Positions 1 to 6,321 of a DNA stretch of 6,321 bases are shown here, in pieces. Each line of letters opens with the position of its first letter. The stretch's first letter is position 1. The notes beneath the pieces were generated by a model, which made no database searches, was not told the DNA's origin, and saw nothing but the letters and a program-made list of their open reading frames with translations. The translations under genes were made by a program, and so were the position numbers. Source of the stretch: Ignavibacteriales bacterium (GTDB lineage: Bacteria; Bacteroidota; Ignavibacteria; T3Sed10-11); the NCBI GenBank assembly GCA_003560935.1, contig PWJF01000015.1:1-6321 (forward strand), given 5' to 3'.

Positions 1-868
1 CGAGACGCAGTGAAACGATCTCTTTAATATTCTCTTTGTTATCGTATTCGTCGTCGTTATTGCCTTTGCTAATGAACCCGCGCTTCACTATTTCACGAAG
101 GTCTCTTCGCGATGAATACTGCAGGAACGGCATTGCACTCGGAACATGCAATGTGATCAGCCATTTGCCATCGTAGCCGGCTTTTTCGGCGGCGTCGGCT
201 GCGGAAGCAATGACGGACTCGGGCAATCCCGCAAGATCGTCTTCGGTTTCGAGTACAAGCTCGAACCTGTTATTTTCGGCAAGTACATTATCGCTGAATT
301 GAAGTGTGAGTACAGAAAGACGCTCGTTGATCTCGCGGAAACGATCCTGTTTCCCTGCCGGTAAATTCGCACCGCCCCGTACAAACGATTTATATGTTTC
401 CGTAAGAAGGCGCCGTTGTTCCAGATCAAGATCGAGTTCATCTTTTTGATCGTATACCGCTTTGATACGTGCGAAGAGATCGGGATTCAGCATGATATCG
501 TCCCGGTGTTTTGATATCATCGGAGCGGAGTCGCGGGCGATCTGTTGTATCTCGGGCGAAGTGTTTGCCGATGCCATATTTGAAAACACCATCCGGCCGC
601 GGCGCAATGTTTCGCCGCTGTATTCATACGCTTCAATCGTATTTTCGAAGGTCGGCGGATCGGGATTTGCAACGATTGCATCGATATCGGCTTTGTGCTG
701 CTCCATACCTGCTTCGAACGCGGGCATGTAATGCCCGGTTTTTATTTGATCGAAAGGTGGAACACCGTACGGGGTGTTAAATTCTGTCAACAGCGGATTA
801 TCCATGTGCTGCGAACATCCTCCAAATAGGATAAGCAATACAACGGTCATAATAAGAATAGGTTTCAT
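1..868 (-). CDS. M3 family metallopeptidase (peptidyl-dipeptidase Dcp-like) lipoprotein, N-terminal part
   Basis: Zinc peptidase of the M3 family, closest to peptidyl-dipeptidase Dcp/oligopeptidase A, which cleave dipeptides or short pieces from oligopeptides. The frame is open from the ATG at 866-868 to the left edge, giving 289 residues; family members have about 700, so the HEXXH zinc site lies outside the window and cannot be checked. The N terminus is a lipoprotein signal: a short hydrophobic stretch ending FGGC, with Cys18 (codon 815-817) as the likely lipidated residue and Ser next to it. The FGG before the Cys is a slightly atypical lipobox. Family-like segments follow: NPLLTEFNTPYGVPPFDQI, PPTFENTIEAYEYSGE, SKHRDDIMLNPDLFARI and NVLAENNRFELVLE, typical of the helical N-terminal half of M3 enzymes. 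The start is fixed by the signal peptide; no good Shine-Dalgarno precedes it. The cupin gene lies 176 bp upstream, so the M3 gene may have its own promoter. Family assignment is firm; Dcp versus OpdA-type specificity is not. Confidence 0.9.
   Translation of the reverse strand, partial: MKPILIMTVVLLILFGGCSQHMDNPLLTEFNTPYGVPPFDQIKTGHYMPAFEAGMEQHKADIDAIVANPDPPTFENTIEAYEYSGETLRRGRMVFSNMASANTSPEIQQIARDSAPMISKHRDDIMLNPDLFARIKAVYDQKDELDLDLEQRRLLTETYKSFVRGGANLPAGKQDRFREINERLSVLTLQFSDNVLAENNRFELVLETEDDLAGLPESVIASAADAAEKAGYDGKWLITLHVPSAMPFLQYSSRRDLREIVKRGFISKGNNDDEYDNKENIKEIVSLRL
815..868 (-). other. Lipoprotein signal peptide of the M3 peptidase
   Basis: Residues 1-18 of the M3 protein: a Lys at position 2, a hydrophobic core of Ile, Leu and Val, then Gly-Gly-Cys. 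Cys18 is the predicted acylation site. Ser at +2 would, under the E. coli rule, suggest outer-membrane rather than inner-membrane retention, but this rule may not hold in this lineage. Confidence 0.7.
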
Positions 869-892
869 GGTCTTGTTTCCCGGGGTTAGTGA

Positions 893-904
893 ATATGATC
901 ATAT
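893..904. promoter_or_regulatory. 12-bp perfect palindrome upstream of the M3 gene
   Basis: ATATGATCATAT is a perfect palindrome 25 to 36 bases before the M3 start codon. On the minus strand it contains TATGAT (903 to 898), which matches a sigma-70 -10 box in five of six positions. No convincing -35 box lies at the right distance, where there is a T-run instead. It could be an operator, a -10 region, or chance in an AT-rich spacer. Confidence 0.25.
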
Positions 905-917
905 ACGATTTGTGGAG

Positions 918-964
918 AAAAAAAATCTGAGATGATCTTCATGCGGTGGGGATTTCCCATCACC
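918..964 (-). terminator. Possible weak terminator or structured leader between the cupin and M3 genes
   Basis: On the minus strand 964 to 945 can fold into a hairpin: GGTG pairs with CACC, and an inner GGG pairs with CCC around an AAAT loop, with a two-base AT bulge on one side. Eight Ts follow (925 to 918), but only after a 19-base gap, which is longer than a normal intrinsic terminator allows. The gap holds a tiny ATGA/TCAT stem. It could end the tricorn-cupin transcript imperfectly or be a leader structure of the M3 mRNA. Confidence 0.25.
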
Positions 965-1044
965 AGTTATATCTCGTACCTAAAATATCGATAAAATGAA
1001 TGAATGATACAAGAGGGAATAGACCGGTAAGGTAATTTTCTCTA

Positions 1045-1662
1045 TTATTCTTCGAGTTTCATCGAATTACTCCTCAATACCTCCGGATTCGCGTTCCAGA
1101 CATAAGCCAGCAAACACGGTACATCCGGACCGGCGGTCAGTGTATGCATTTTCCCCGGATGATTATACAGGAAATCGCCCTGATTCATTACCTCCTCACC
1201 ATTCTGAGTTACACGCCCGCTTACGCACAGATAGGATTCTTCGATACCCGGATGCTTATGCTCCGGATAGTAACAGCCGGGAGCAAGCAGCACAAAACCG
1301 GACACAAGATCGTTCATGATAACGGTACCGTTCGGACCCAGCACTTCGGTAAATGCATACGTATTAGATAACTGTTCCGGCATGGATTCGTAACCGTATT
1401 CCCACACGAGAAGCGATGCAACGCGCTTGAGTACAATGCAAAGCTTAGCATACGGTCCCGATCTACCGGCATCGATCGCCGCATCGAGATACCTGCAAAC
1501 CGGTTTTTCTTCCGGTTTCTTATAACTCACTTGAAGTAACGATGCTGAAATACTTCCGAGTTTCCTATACACAGTTTCGATATGAGATTTCTCGTCGATA
1601 CCGTCACGGTCAAGATTTTTGTAAATGATATGAATTTCTCTAACGAGATCTTCCCATCTCAT
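1045..1662 (-). CDS. Cupin of the DMSP-lyase-like family (DddL/DddQ-related)
   Basis: A complete 205-residue protein without a signal peptide, so probably cytoplasmic. Residues 1-100 are helical; residues 105-195 form a cupin barrel. Cupin motif 1 is intact: Gly129, five residues, His135-x-His137, then Glu142 and Gly149, with Tyr131, Tyr132 and Tyr144 close by. Motif 2 runs from Gly162 through Pro169-Gly170 to His173. The metal ligands are thus probably His135, His137, Glu141 or Glu142, and His173. The pattern YAFTEVLGPNG, then GFVLLAPG, then a C-terminal LLAYVWN resembles the dimethylsulfoniopropionate lyase family (DddL, DddQ), in which a metal cupin with active-site tyrosines splits DMSP to dimethyl sulfide and acrylate. 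The superfamily also contains members not shown to act on DMSP, so the substrate is open. The gene begins 61 bp after the tricorn stop with no clear ribosome binding site, and is probably co-transcribed with it. No DMSP or acrylate metabolism genes are visible nearby. Confidence 0.8.
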   Translation of the reverse strand: MRWEDLVREIHIIYKNLDRDGIDEKSHIETVYRKLGSISASLLQVSYKKPEEKPVCRYLDAAIDAGRSGPYAKLCIVLKRVASLLVWEYGYESMPEQLSNTYAFTEVLGPNGTVIMNDLVSGFVLLAPGCYYPEHKHPGIEESYLCVSGRVTQNGEEVMNQGDFLYNHPGKMHTLTAGPDVPCLLAYVWNANPEVLRSNSMKLEE

Positions 1663-1723
1663 AGTTATCGAAGAGTTAGAGTAGTTGAGTCATTCACATT
1701 GCTGAACGGCATCCGGAGCTGCA

Positions 1724-4700
1724 TTACTTGATCCGGACGGGATACTCGGGTGTATCGACATCCGGCGGCGGATCTTGTTCGAGCTTTATCAGTGCTTCTT
1801 CGATAGCACGTTCAAGCTGCGGGTCGCCGCCGTCTTTCATCTTTGCCGGAAGCTGTATAACTTCTATATCGGGTGGAACGCCTTCGTTCTCAACCGCCCA
1901 CTCGCCATCGACCGTGTAAAATGCAACACGCGGCGCCGTTACAAAACCTCCGTCGATAAGTGCAGGATAATCGTAAACACCCACAAGTCCGCCCCATGTC
2001 GTCGTACCGATAAGCGGACCTATTCCCCGTTTCCGGAAATAGAACGGCAGCGCATCACCACCCGATCCGGCATGTTCGTTAATGATCATTACCTTCGGAC
2101 CGTCCATTGCCGCAAGCGGTGTTTTAAAATCCTTGCCGTCGCGTGTATGCCAGTAGTTCAACACCGGGCGGTCGAGCAAATCGACTATATAATCCGCCGC
2201 CGAACCGCCGCCGTTAAAACGTTCATCGATCACGGCGCCTTGTTTATCCATTTGCGCGAAGAAGTAGCGGTTGAAATATGAATACCCCGCGCCGGCAGTA
2301 TTGGGCAGATAAACATATGCGAGTTTTCCACCGGACAGTTCTTCAACTTTTCTGCGGTTATCCTCAACCCACGCGCGCTGCCGTAATCCCCATTCGCTTG
2401 CAACGGGAACGACCGTGACCGTGCGGGCACCTTGAGTTGAAGGACGGTCATTGACAAGCAATACGGTTTGACGGTTTGCTGTACCCTGAAATAGACTATA
2501 AATGTTTGCAGGTGCATGTAACTCCCTGCCGTTTACGGCAAGAATATATTCACCTTCTTTTACGTCGCTGCCCGGTTCGGTTAACGGCGCACGGAGTTCG
2601 GGATTCCAGTTCTCGCCGGTATAGATTTTCGATATACGGTAGTATCCATCCTCTATAGTATAATCGGCACCAAGCAAACCCACATTAACCGATTCCGGGG
2701 ATGGTGCATCACCACCGCCGACATAGCTGTGTCCGATGACAAGCTCGCTCAGAATATGCTGAAGAACATACGTTAAATCGGTACGATGCGCAACGTGATC
2801 GACCCAATCACGGTATTTATCTTTCATTGCATCCCAGTCTGCACCGTGCATGTTCGGTGCATACAGGAAATCGCGATTGATACGCCATGACTCCCGGTAG
2901 ATTTGATCCCACTCCGCACGCGGGTTTATCTGCACCTGCATATCTCCGGTATTCAACCTGCCGTCGCCGACATTCGCCGTTTCCGCTGCATCCACAATCC
3001 CCCAGGTATTGCCGGGCGCACTATACAATAATTTACTACCGCTTGCCGAAATAGTATACCCGAAGATGCCGCTCATAAATACGCTCGATTCACGTTTGTT
3101 TAAATCGTATGTATGTAGCGTATATCCCTGCTGATTGGGTACCGATTCGAGATAAAAGAACCTGCCTTCCGCCGCAGCGCGGAGGGAAGAGTAATCCCTG
3201 CCGGGAATATTTTCGACCGACACGATTCGCTGATCGATATTTTCAAAATCGATACGAACCTCTGCTTCCTTGTCGTTTTTCTCCGAATCGTTTTTGTCTT
3301 CATCGGTTTTTTCCTCATCGCTTTCCGGCACAAAGGGCGAGTGTTCATCCTTCGATAGAACGACCAGATATGCTTCGCGAACGACCGGACGTTCATACGA
3401 CGTCATATCAAGCCACCCGGTATTTAATGCGACGTTGGTGCTTGCAAGAAAATACAGATACTTACCGTTTTTGTCGAACGCGGGTGAAACGGCATCCGAT
3501 AATCCGTCGGTTACCTGATATGATTTTTCTTCATCGATCGAATACACGTATACTGCACGAAGATGATTGCGTAATCGTTTTGAATACGTAATCCATTTTG
3601 AATCGGGCGACCAGACCGGATGAAGCGAACGTACCGGATGTTCATACGTATCGGTATCTACTTTCACCGGTTTCCCGTCGTCGACCTTGAGGTACCAGAG
3701 ATTAAGGTGCTTGTCGGTAAACGCAATCATCTTTGAGTCGGGCGACCATACCGGAGTATAATAGAAACTCGGATTGTCGAACGAAATGATTTTAGGTTCT
3801 TCGAGTCCCGATTGCTCGCCGATCATCAATTGATATTCACCGCTTTTATCGGAGAACCATGCAATATGCCGTCCGTCCGGCGACCAGGCAGGATAGCGAT
3901 TATGCACACCCGACTGGTTTGTGATGTTCCGGACGTCTCCCTTTTCTGCAGGGACGGAAAAAATATCGCCGCGAGCCTGGAAAACAGCGCGCACGCCGTT
4001 AGGTGAAATCCCGGCACTATGAATCATTTCACCCGCATTGACGAACCGCGGACGGGTCAGCGACCGGTCGCTCGTTACGCTTATCGAAATACGTTCGCTC
4101 CGGTCGAGAGCAGGATCATACAGATGAATATATCCGCCCTGTTCATATACGATCACACCCTCTCCTTCGGATGCAGAGCGTATATCGAAATCCTCGTGGA
4201 AGGTAAGCTGGCGGACACTTTTTGAATGAATGTCGTAGGAGAATAAGTTTATGGTGCCATTCCGGTCGGATGTAAAATACACCTTATCGCCGATCCACAT
4301 CGGATAAGTATCGTTGCTGTTATCGCGTGGTATCATTTCAACGTCGAGCGTCTCCATATTCAATATCCACACGGGTGTCGTACGCCCGCCCCGGTAATGT
4401 CTCCACACGGTATTTGCTTCGGCGAAAGGTACATACGCCATGTGTGTACCGTCGGGTGAAAAGGCGCCCCGGTGTGCCATTGGTAGAGGCAGTGCTTCGG
4501 GATAACCGCCTTCAACGGCGATTCTCCATAAACGGTGATAAGGCACGGGAGCCGATTCTCGTCCCGAGGCGAAAAGGATATATTTACCGTCATGCGTCCA
4601 TCCCCGTACATTGTCGGCACCGGGATGATAGGTCAAACGCTCGGGCTCGCCGCCGAGCGCTGGCATTACAAATACATCGGTATTACCGTCATACTGACCG

Positions 4701-4942
4701 GTAAATGCAATCCACTTTCCGTCGGGAGAAAATCGCGGAAGCATTTCCAGTCCGTCGGATGTCGTGAGTTGACGGGCCTGGCCGCCCTGTCTTTCAACAA
4801 GCCAGATATCGCCGGCATAGACAAACGCAATATGTGTGTCGTTAATGGCCGGATGACGCAGCAGTCTGGAGTCTTCGGCGTACAGGATATGACATGATAT
4901 AACAAGCAGGAAAACTATGAGTGCAATCTTCGATAAGCGCAT
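1724..4942 (-). CDS. Tricorn-type S41 protease, exported
   Basis: A complete 1072-residue tricorn protease homologue, close to the length of the archaeal enzyme, a serine protease that cuts oligopeptides inside a propeller cage. Residues 1-22 are an export signal ending LYA before ED; VISC at 14-17 also fits a lipobox, so a lipoprotein is possible. Residues 25-300 form the first beta-propeller and 305-660 the second, with PD40-type repeats (FSPDGKWIAF at 71, WSPDGRHIAW at 353, WSPDSKMIAF at 399, WSPDSKWITY at 444). An acidic, Lys-rich stretch (540-562) lies within the second propeller. Core domain C1 covers about 675-745, a PDZ domain 750-850, and core C2 865-1050. By comparison with Thermoplasma tricorn the catalytic residues are His738 (in GHSY), Ser960 (in EHAGSGGD) and Glu1018 (in VENEG); NGGG at 910-913 would form part of the oxyanion region. 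Gly737 replaces the tricorn Ser next to the catalytic His. GAGG six bases before the ATG fixes the start. It heads a unit continuing into the cupin gene. Confidence 0.95.
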   Translation of the reverse strand: MRLSKIALIVFLLVISCHILYAEDSRLLRHPAINDTHIAFVYAGDIWLVERQGGQARQLTTSDGLEMLPRFSPDGKWIAFTGQYDGNTDVFVMPALGGEPERLTYHPGADNVRGWTHDGKYILFASGRESAPVPYHRLWRIAVEGGYPEALPLPMAHRGAFSPDGTHMAYVPFAEANTVWRHYRGGRTTPVWILNMETLDVEMIPRDNSNDTYPMWIGDKVYFTSDRNGTINLFSYDIHSKSVRQLTFHEDFDIRSASEGEGVIVYEQGGYIHLYDPALDRSERISISVTSDRSLTRPRFVNAGEMIHSAGISPNGVRAVFQARGDIFSVPAEKGDVRNITNQSGVHNRYPAWSPDGRHIAWFSDKSGEYQLMIGEQSGLEEPKIISFDNPSFYYTPVWSPDSKMIAFTDKHLNLWYLKVDDGKPVKVDTDTYEHPVRSLHPVWSPDSKWITYSKRLRNHLRAVYVYSIDEEKSYQVTDGLSDAVSPAFDKNGKYLYFLASTNVALNTGWLDMTSYERPVVREAYLVVLSKDEHSPFVPESDEEKTDEDKNDSEKNDKEAEVRIDFENIDQRIVSVENIPGRDYSSLRAAAEGRFFYLESVPNQQGYTLHTYDLNKRESSVFMSGIFGYTISASGSKLLYSAPGNTWGIVDAAETANVGDGRLNTGDMQVQINPRAEWDQIYRESWRINRDFLYAPNMHGADWDAMKDKYRDWVDHVAHRTDLTYVLQHILSELVIGHSYVGGGDAPSPESVNVGLLGADYTIEDGYYRISKIYTGENWNPELRAPLTEPGSDVKEGEYILAVNGRELHAPANIYSLFQGTANRQTVLLVNDRPSTQGARTVTVVPVASEWGLRQRAWVEDNRRKVEELSGGKLAYVYLPNTAGAGYSYFNRYFFAQMDKQGAVIDERFNGGGSAADYIVDLLDRPVLNYWHTRDGKDFKTPLAAMDGPKVMIINEHAGSGGDALPFYFRKRGIGPLIGTTTWGGLVGVYDYPALIDGGFVTAPRVAFYTVDGEWAVENEGVPPDIEVIQLPAKMKDGGDPQLERAIEEALIKLEQDPPPDVDTPEYPVRIK

Positions 4943-4948
4943 GGAATA

Positions 4949-4952
4949 CCTC
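4949..4952 (-). promoter_or_regulatory. Ribosome binding site of the tricorn gene
   Basis: GAGG on the minus strand, followed by T, lies six bases before the ATG at 4940-4942. It is the only clear Shine-Dalgarno in the window and supports the chosen start, which also gives a complete export signal. Confidence 0.7.
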
Positions 4953-4982
4953 GTGAGTTGAGTTTGAGAGGAACTATAATTA

Positions 4983-5021
4983 AGTATATAAATATACGAA
5001 ATTCTATGAAATATGTTTCAA
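4983..5021 (-). promoter_or_regulatory. Candidate promoter region of the tricorn gene
   Basis: Downstream of the S9 terminator the minus strand becomes AT-rich. TTGAAA (5021 to 5016) could be a -35 box with TATATT (4996 to 4991) as -10, at a rather long 19-base spacing. TATACT (4988 to 4983) is a better -10 but lacks a good -35. The -10 area overlaps an inverted repeat, GTATAT and ATATAC arms around two bases (4984-4997). The position, just after a terminator and before a long gene with a good RBS, is the main support. Confidence 0.4.
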
Positions 5022-5049
5022 TGGGGAATTCGCCCGGCAACTGAGGAGT

Positions 5050-5086
5050 GCTAAAAAATAATAGGGGCGTTTCATCAAACGCCCCC
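5050..5086 (-). terminator. Rho-independent terminator of the S9 peptidase gene
   Basis: A nine-base-pair perfect stem, GGGGCGTTT at 5064-5072 with AAACGCCCC at 5077-5085, closes a four-base loop. On the minus strand it is followed by TATTATTTTTTAG, a U-rich tail. It ends transcription coming from the S9 gene and separates it from the tricorn unit. Confidence 0.9.
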
Positions 5087-5299
5087 ACAGTCTAACCTGC
5101 TCGTCACCGTGCAGTCCCCCATCGCTGCAGGTATGGTATCGATGCTCTTTAGAATTTGTCGCGGTTCATCTACCGATATCCAGATAGTCCGGTCACCGCC
5201 GGCGTCGAATAATACCGGAGCTTCAAGTTCAGTGTGAATAAGATTCTACTGTCCGTGCACATTAATGACGCCGCTGATATCCGATTCACCGTATTTCAT
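5075..5299 (-). pseudogene. Decayed remnant of a C-terminal domain of the S9 peptidase
   Basis: Directly after, and overlapping, the S9 stop, another minus-strand frame reads from ATG 5297-5299 to a TGA at 5075-5077 with a single interruption, a TAG at 5246-5248. The 17 residues before the TAG include DISGVINVHGQ; the 56 after it include LEAPVLFDAGGDRTIWISV and ILKSIDTIPAAMGDCTVTS. From memory, some S9 peptidases carry an extra C-terminal beta-rich domain (DUF3108-like) with a G-x-x-x-x-NGQ stretch, then a segment ending in PLFADG, and a final segment of the type LWI-K-SRKVVK-S-LP-MGG. The two halves match the middle and end of that domain in order, with the part between apparently deleted. 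The frame runs into the terminator stem, so the native stop seems lost. I read this as a domain broken by a frameshift, a nonsense change and internal deletion. An independent small gene is possible but less likely; the alignment is recalled, not computed. Confidence 0.55.
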
Positions 5300-6321
5300 C
5301 TGTATTGCGTAATTCTACTTCAGCTACATCAACGGTTATCTCTTCAAGCCGCTGTGCTATATTTTCCGGTACATCCTCCTGATATCTTCCGCCCAGATGC
5401 TGTGAAAAGAACCCCTCCATTGCAAAATAAAATGCAATATTGTTTTCCGGTCGTCTAAATCCATGCCCCTCATCGGGCGCGACGATATACGCCACCTCTC
5501 GACCAAGCTCACGCATCGCGACAACGATCTGATCGGATTCGTGCTGCACGACCCGTGGATCATTCGCACCTTGTACAACCAGCAACGGTGCTTTTATTTC
5601 CTTTGCAGAGAAGAGCGGCGATTGTTCTTTTAACCGCTCGTGGTCTTCAGGATCGTCGGGATCTCCTACCCGTTTATGGAACATTTTGATCATCGGCTCC
5701 CAGTATGGCGGGACGGATTTCAGCAATGTAATAATATTTGACGGACCGACAAACGATACGCCGGCAGCGTACAGTTCCGGAGTAAATGCTAATCCCGCAA
5801 GTGTAGCGAAGCCCCCGTAGGATCCGCCGTAAATACCGATGCGATCGGGATCTGCGATGCCCTCTTCAATTAAATATTTTACTCCATCGGTTATATCGTG
5901 CTGCATATAACCGGTTCCCCACTCTTTATTGCCTGCATTGAGGAAATTCTTACCGAAACCGGCCGAACCACGGAAGTTCGGCTGGAAAACGGCATATCCG
6001 CGGTTTGCCAAAAATTGTGCCTCGGCCCGATACCCCCATGTATCGCGTGCCCACGGACCGCCGTGCGGCAATACAATAACGGCAAGATTTTCCGGTTCGA
6101 CTCCTCGCGGCAGTGTTAAATAAGCGGGGATTTCAAGCCCGTCGCGTGCGGTATAGCGTACCGGTATCATCTCGGCGAGATATTCGGTATGAAGATTCGG
6201 ACGCGGGCGGTATTGGAACGTAACTTCACCCGTTTCGCGGTCGTACAAATAAACCGAGCCCGGATCGACATCGCGGCCAACGCTTACCAGCCAGATGCGT
6301 TCGTCTTCCGTTCGCGATCCG
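5286..6321 (-). CDS. S9 family peptidase (prolyl oligopeptidase/acylaminoacyl peptidase clan), C-terminal part
   Basis: The visible 344 residues are the end of an S9 serine peptidase: the last strands of the N-terminal beta-propeller and the whole alpha/beta-hydrolase domain. The frame is open to the right edge; the true start and any signal peptide are outside. The catalytic triad is complete: nucleophile Ser in GGSYGG (codon 5820-5822), Asp in GANDPRV (codon 5559-5561) and His in DEGHGF (codon 5463-5465). LPHGGPW near 6060 and [12 protein letters not shown] near 5960 are S9 hallmarks, the first contributing to the oxyanion hole. Such enzymes cleave short peptides, often after Pro or as acylaminoacyl or dipeptidyl peptidases; the sequence does not decide which. 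The catalytic domain looks intact. After VDVAEVEL the protein ends abruptly at TGA 5286-5288, where some homologues seem to continue into a further domain whose remains lie downstream. A strong terminator follows, so this gene ends its transcription unit. Confidence 0.93.
   Translation of the reverse strand, partial: GSRTEDERIWLVSVGRDVDPGSVYLYDRETGEVTFQYRPRPNLHTEYLAEMIPVRYTARDGLEIPAYLTLPRGVEPENLAVIVLPHGGPWARDTWGYRAEAQFLANRGYAVFQPNFRGSAGFGKNFLNAGNKEWGTGYMQHDITDGVKYLIEEGIADPDRIGIYGGSYGGFATLAGLAFTPELYAAGVSFVGPSNIITLLKSVPPYWEPMIKMFHKRVGDPDDPEDHERLKEQSPLFSAKEIKAPLLVVQGANDPRVVQHESDQIVVAMRELGREVAYIVAPDEGHGFRRPENNIAFYFAMEGFFSQHLGGRYQEDVPENIAQRLEEITVDVAEVELRNTDEIR

Noticed and set aside
1711..1737. 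Two copies of ATCCGGA flanking the tricorn stop as a terminator hairpin.
   Set aside because: TCCGGA is self-complementary, so pairing gives only six base pairs around a 14-base loop, without a T-tract. The short gap to the cupin gene fits co-transcription better.
1775..2281. Plus-strand 168-codon open frame antisense to the tricorn gene, and similar long antisense frames at 3109-3591 and 4327-4704.
   Set aside because: These are shadows of a strongly supported coding sequence. They are rich in Arg, Cys and His, have no domain pattern, and reflect codon use on the other strand.
5246..5248. In-frame TAG as a recoded codon (pyrrolysine or suppressor readthrough) in a 74-residue protein.
   Set aside because: The frame is also shifted from the S9 gene and appears internally deleted compared with the expected domain, and it runs into the terminator stem. 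Decay explains all of this with no need for recoding.
5234..5458. Plus-strand 74-codon open frame overlapping the S9 end.
   Set aside because: It lies antisense to the well-supported S9 gene and its remnant, shows no recognisable protein features and has no ribosome binding site that I can see.
6246..6248. TTG at 6246-6248 as the start of the S9 protein.
   Set aside because: The frame continues upstream without a stop to the window edge, with propeller-like sequence ([18 protein letters not shown]), so this TTG is an internal leucine.

Overview
The window holds four protein genes, all on the minus strand, so it reads from right to left. In transcription order they are: the C-terminal half of an S9 (prolyl-oligopeptidase clan) serine peptidase that enters from the right edge; a complete tricorn-type S41 protease of 1072 residues; a complete 205-residue cupin of the DMSP-lyase-like family; and the N-terminal 289 residues of an M3 (Dcp-like) metallopeptidase lipoprotein that runs off the left edge. 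There are no RNA genes, insertion sequences or CRISPR arrays that I can see, and no gene-free stretch longer than about 240 bases.

Organism: base composition is moderate, two of three visible starts lack a clear Shine-Dalgarno, and the tricorn and M3 proteins carry export signals of a Gram-negative type, the M3 one being a lipoprotein signal. The M3, tricorn and S9 sequences resemble, from memory, homologues in the Bacteroidota/Calditrichota/Marinimicrobia/KSB1 (FCB) part of the tree. This is an inference; the window has no phylogenetic marker.

Layout: 5286-6321 is the S9 peptidase. Between its stop and a clear rho-independent terminator (5050-5086) lies about 200 bp that is not simple spacer. 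In another frame it reads as a decayed, internally deleted piece of what appears to be the extra C-terminal domain found on some S9 homologues, with an in-frame TAG. The tricorn gene (1724-4942) starts a new unit with an AT-rich promoter-like region and a good ribosome binding site. The cupin gene follows 61 bp later and is probably co-transcribed. A 176-bp gap with a hairpin, a T-run and a 12-bp palindrome separates the cupin from the M3 gene.

Function together: three of the four genes encode peptidases of unrelated folds. The tricorn and M3 proteins are visibly exported; the N terminus of the S9 protein is outside the window. Together they could form a staged peptide-degradation set: tricorn cutting oligopeptides, S9 trimming oligopeptides and M3 removing dipeptides. 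The cupin does not fit this theme and is the functional outlier.
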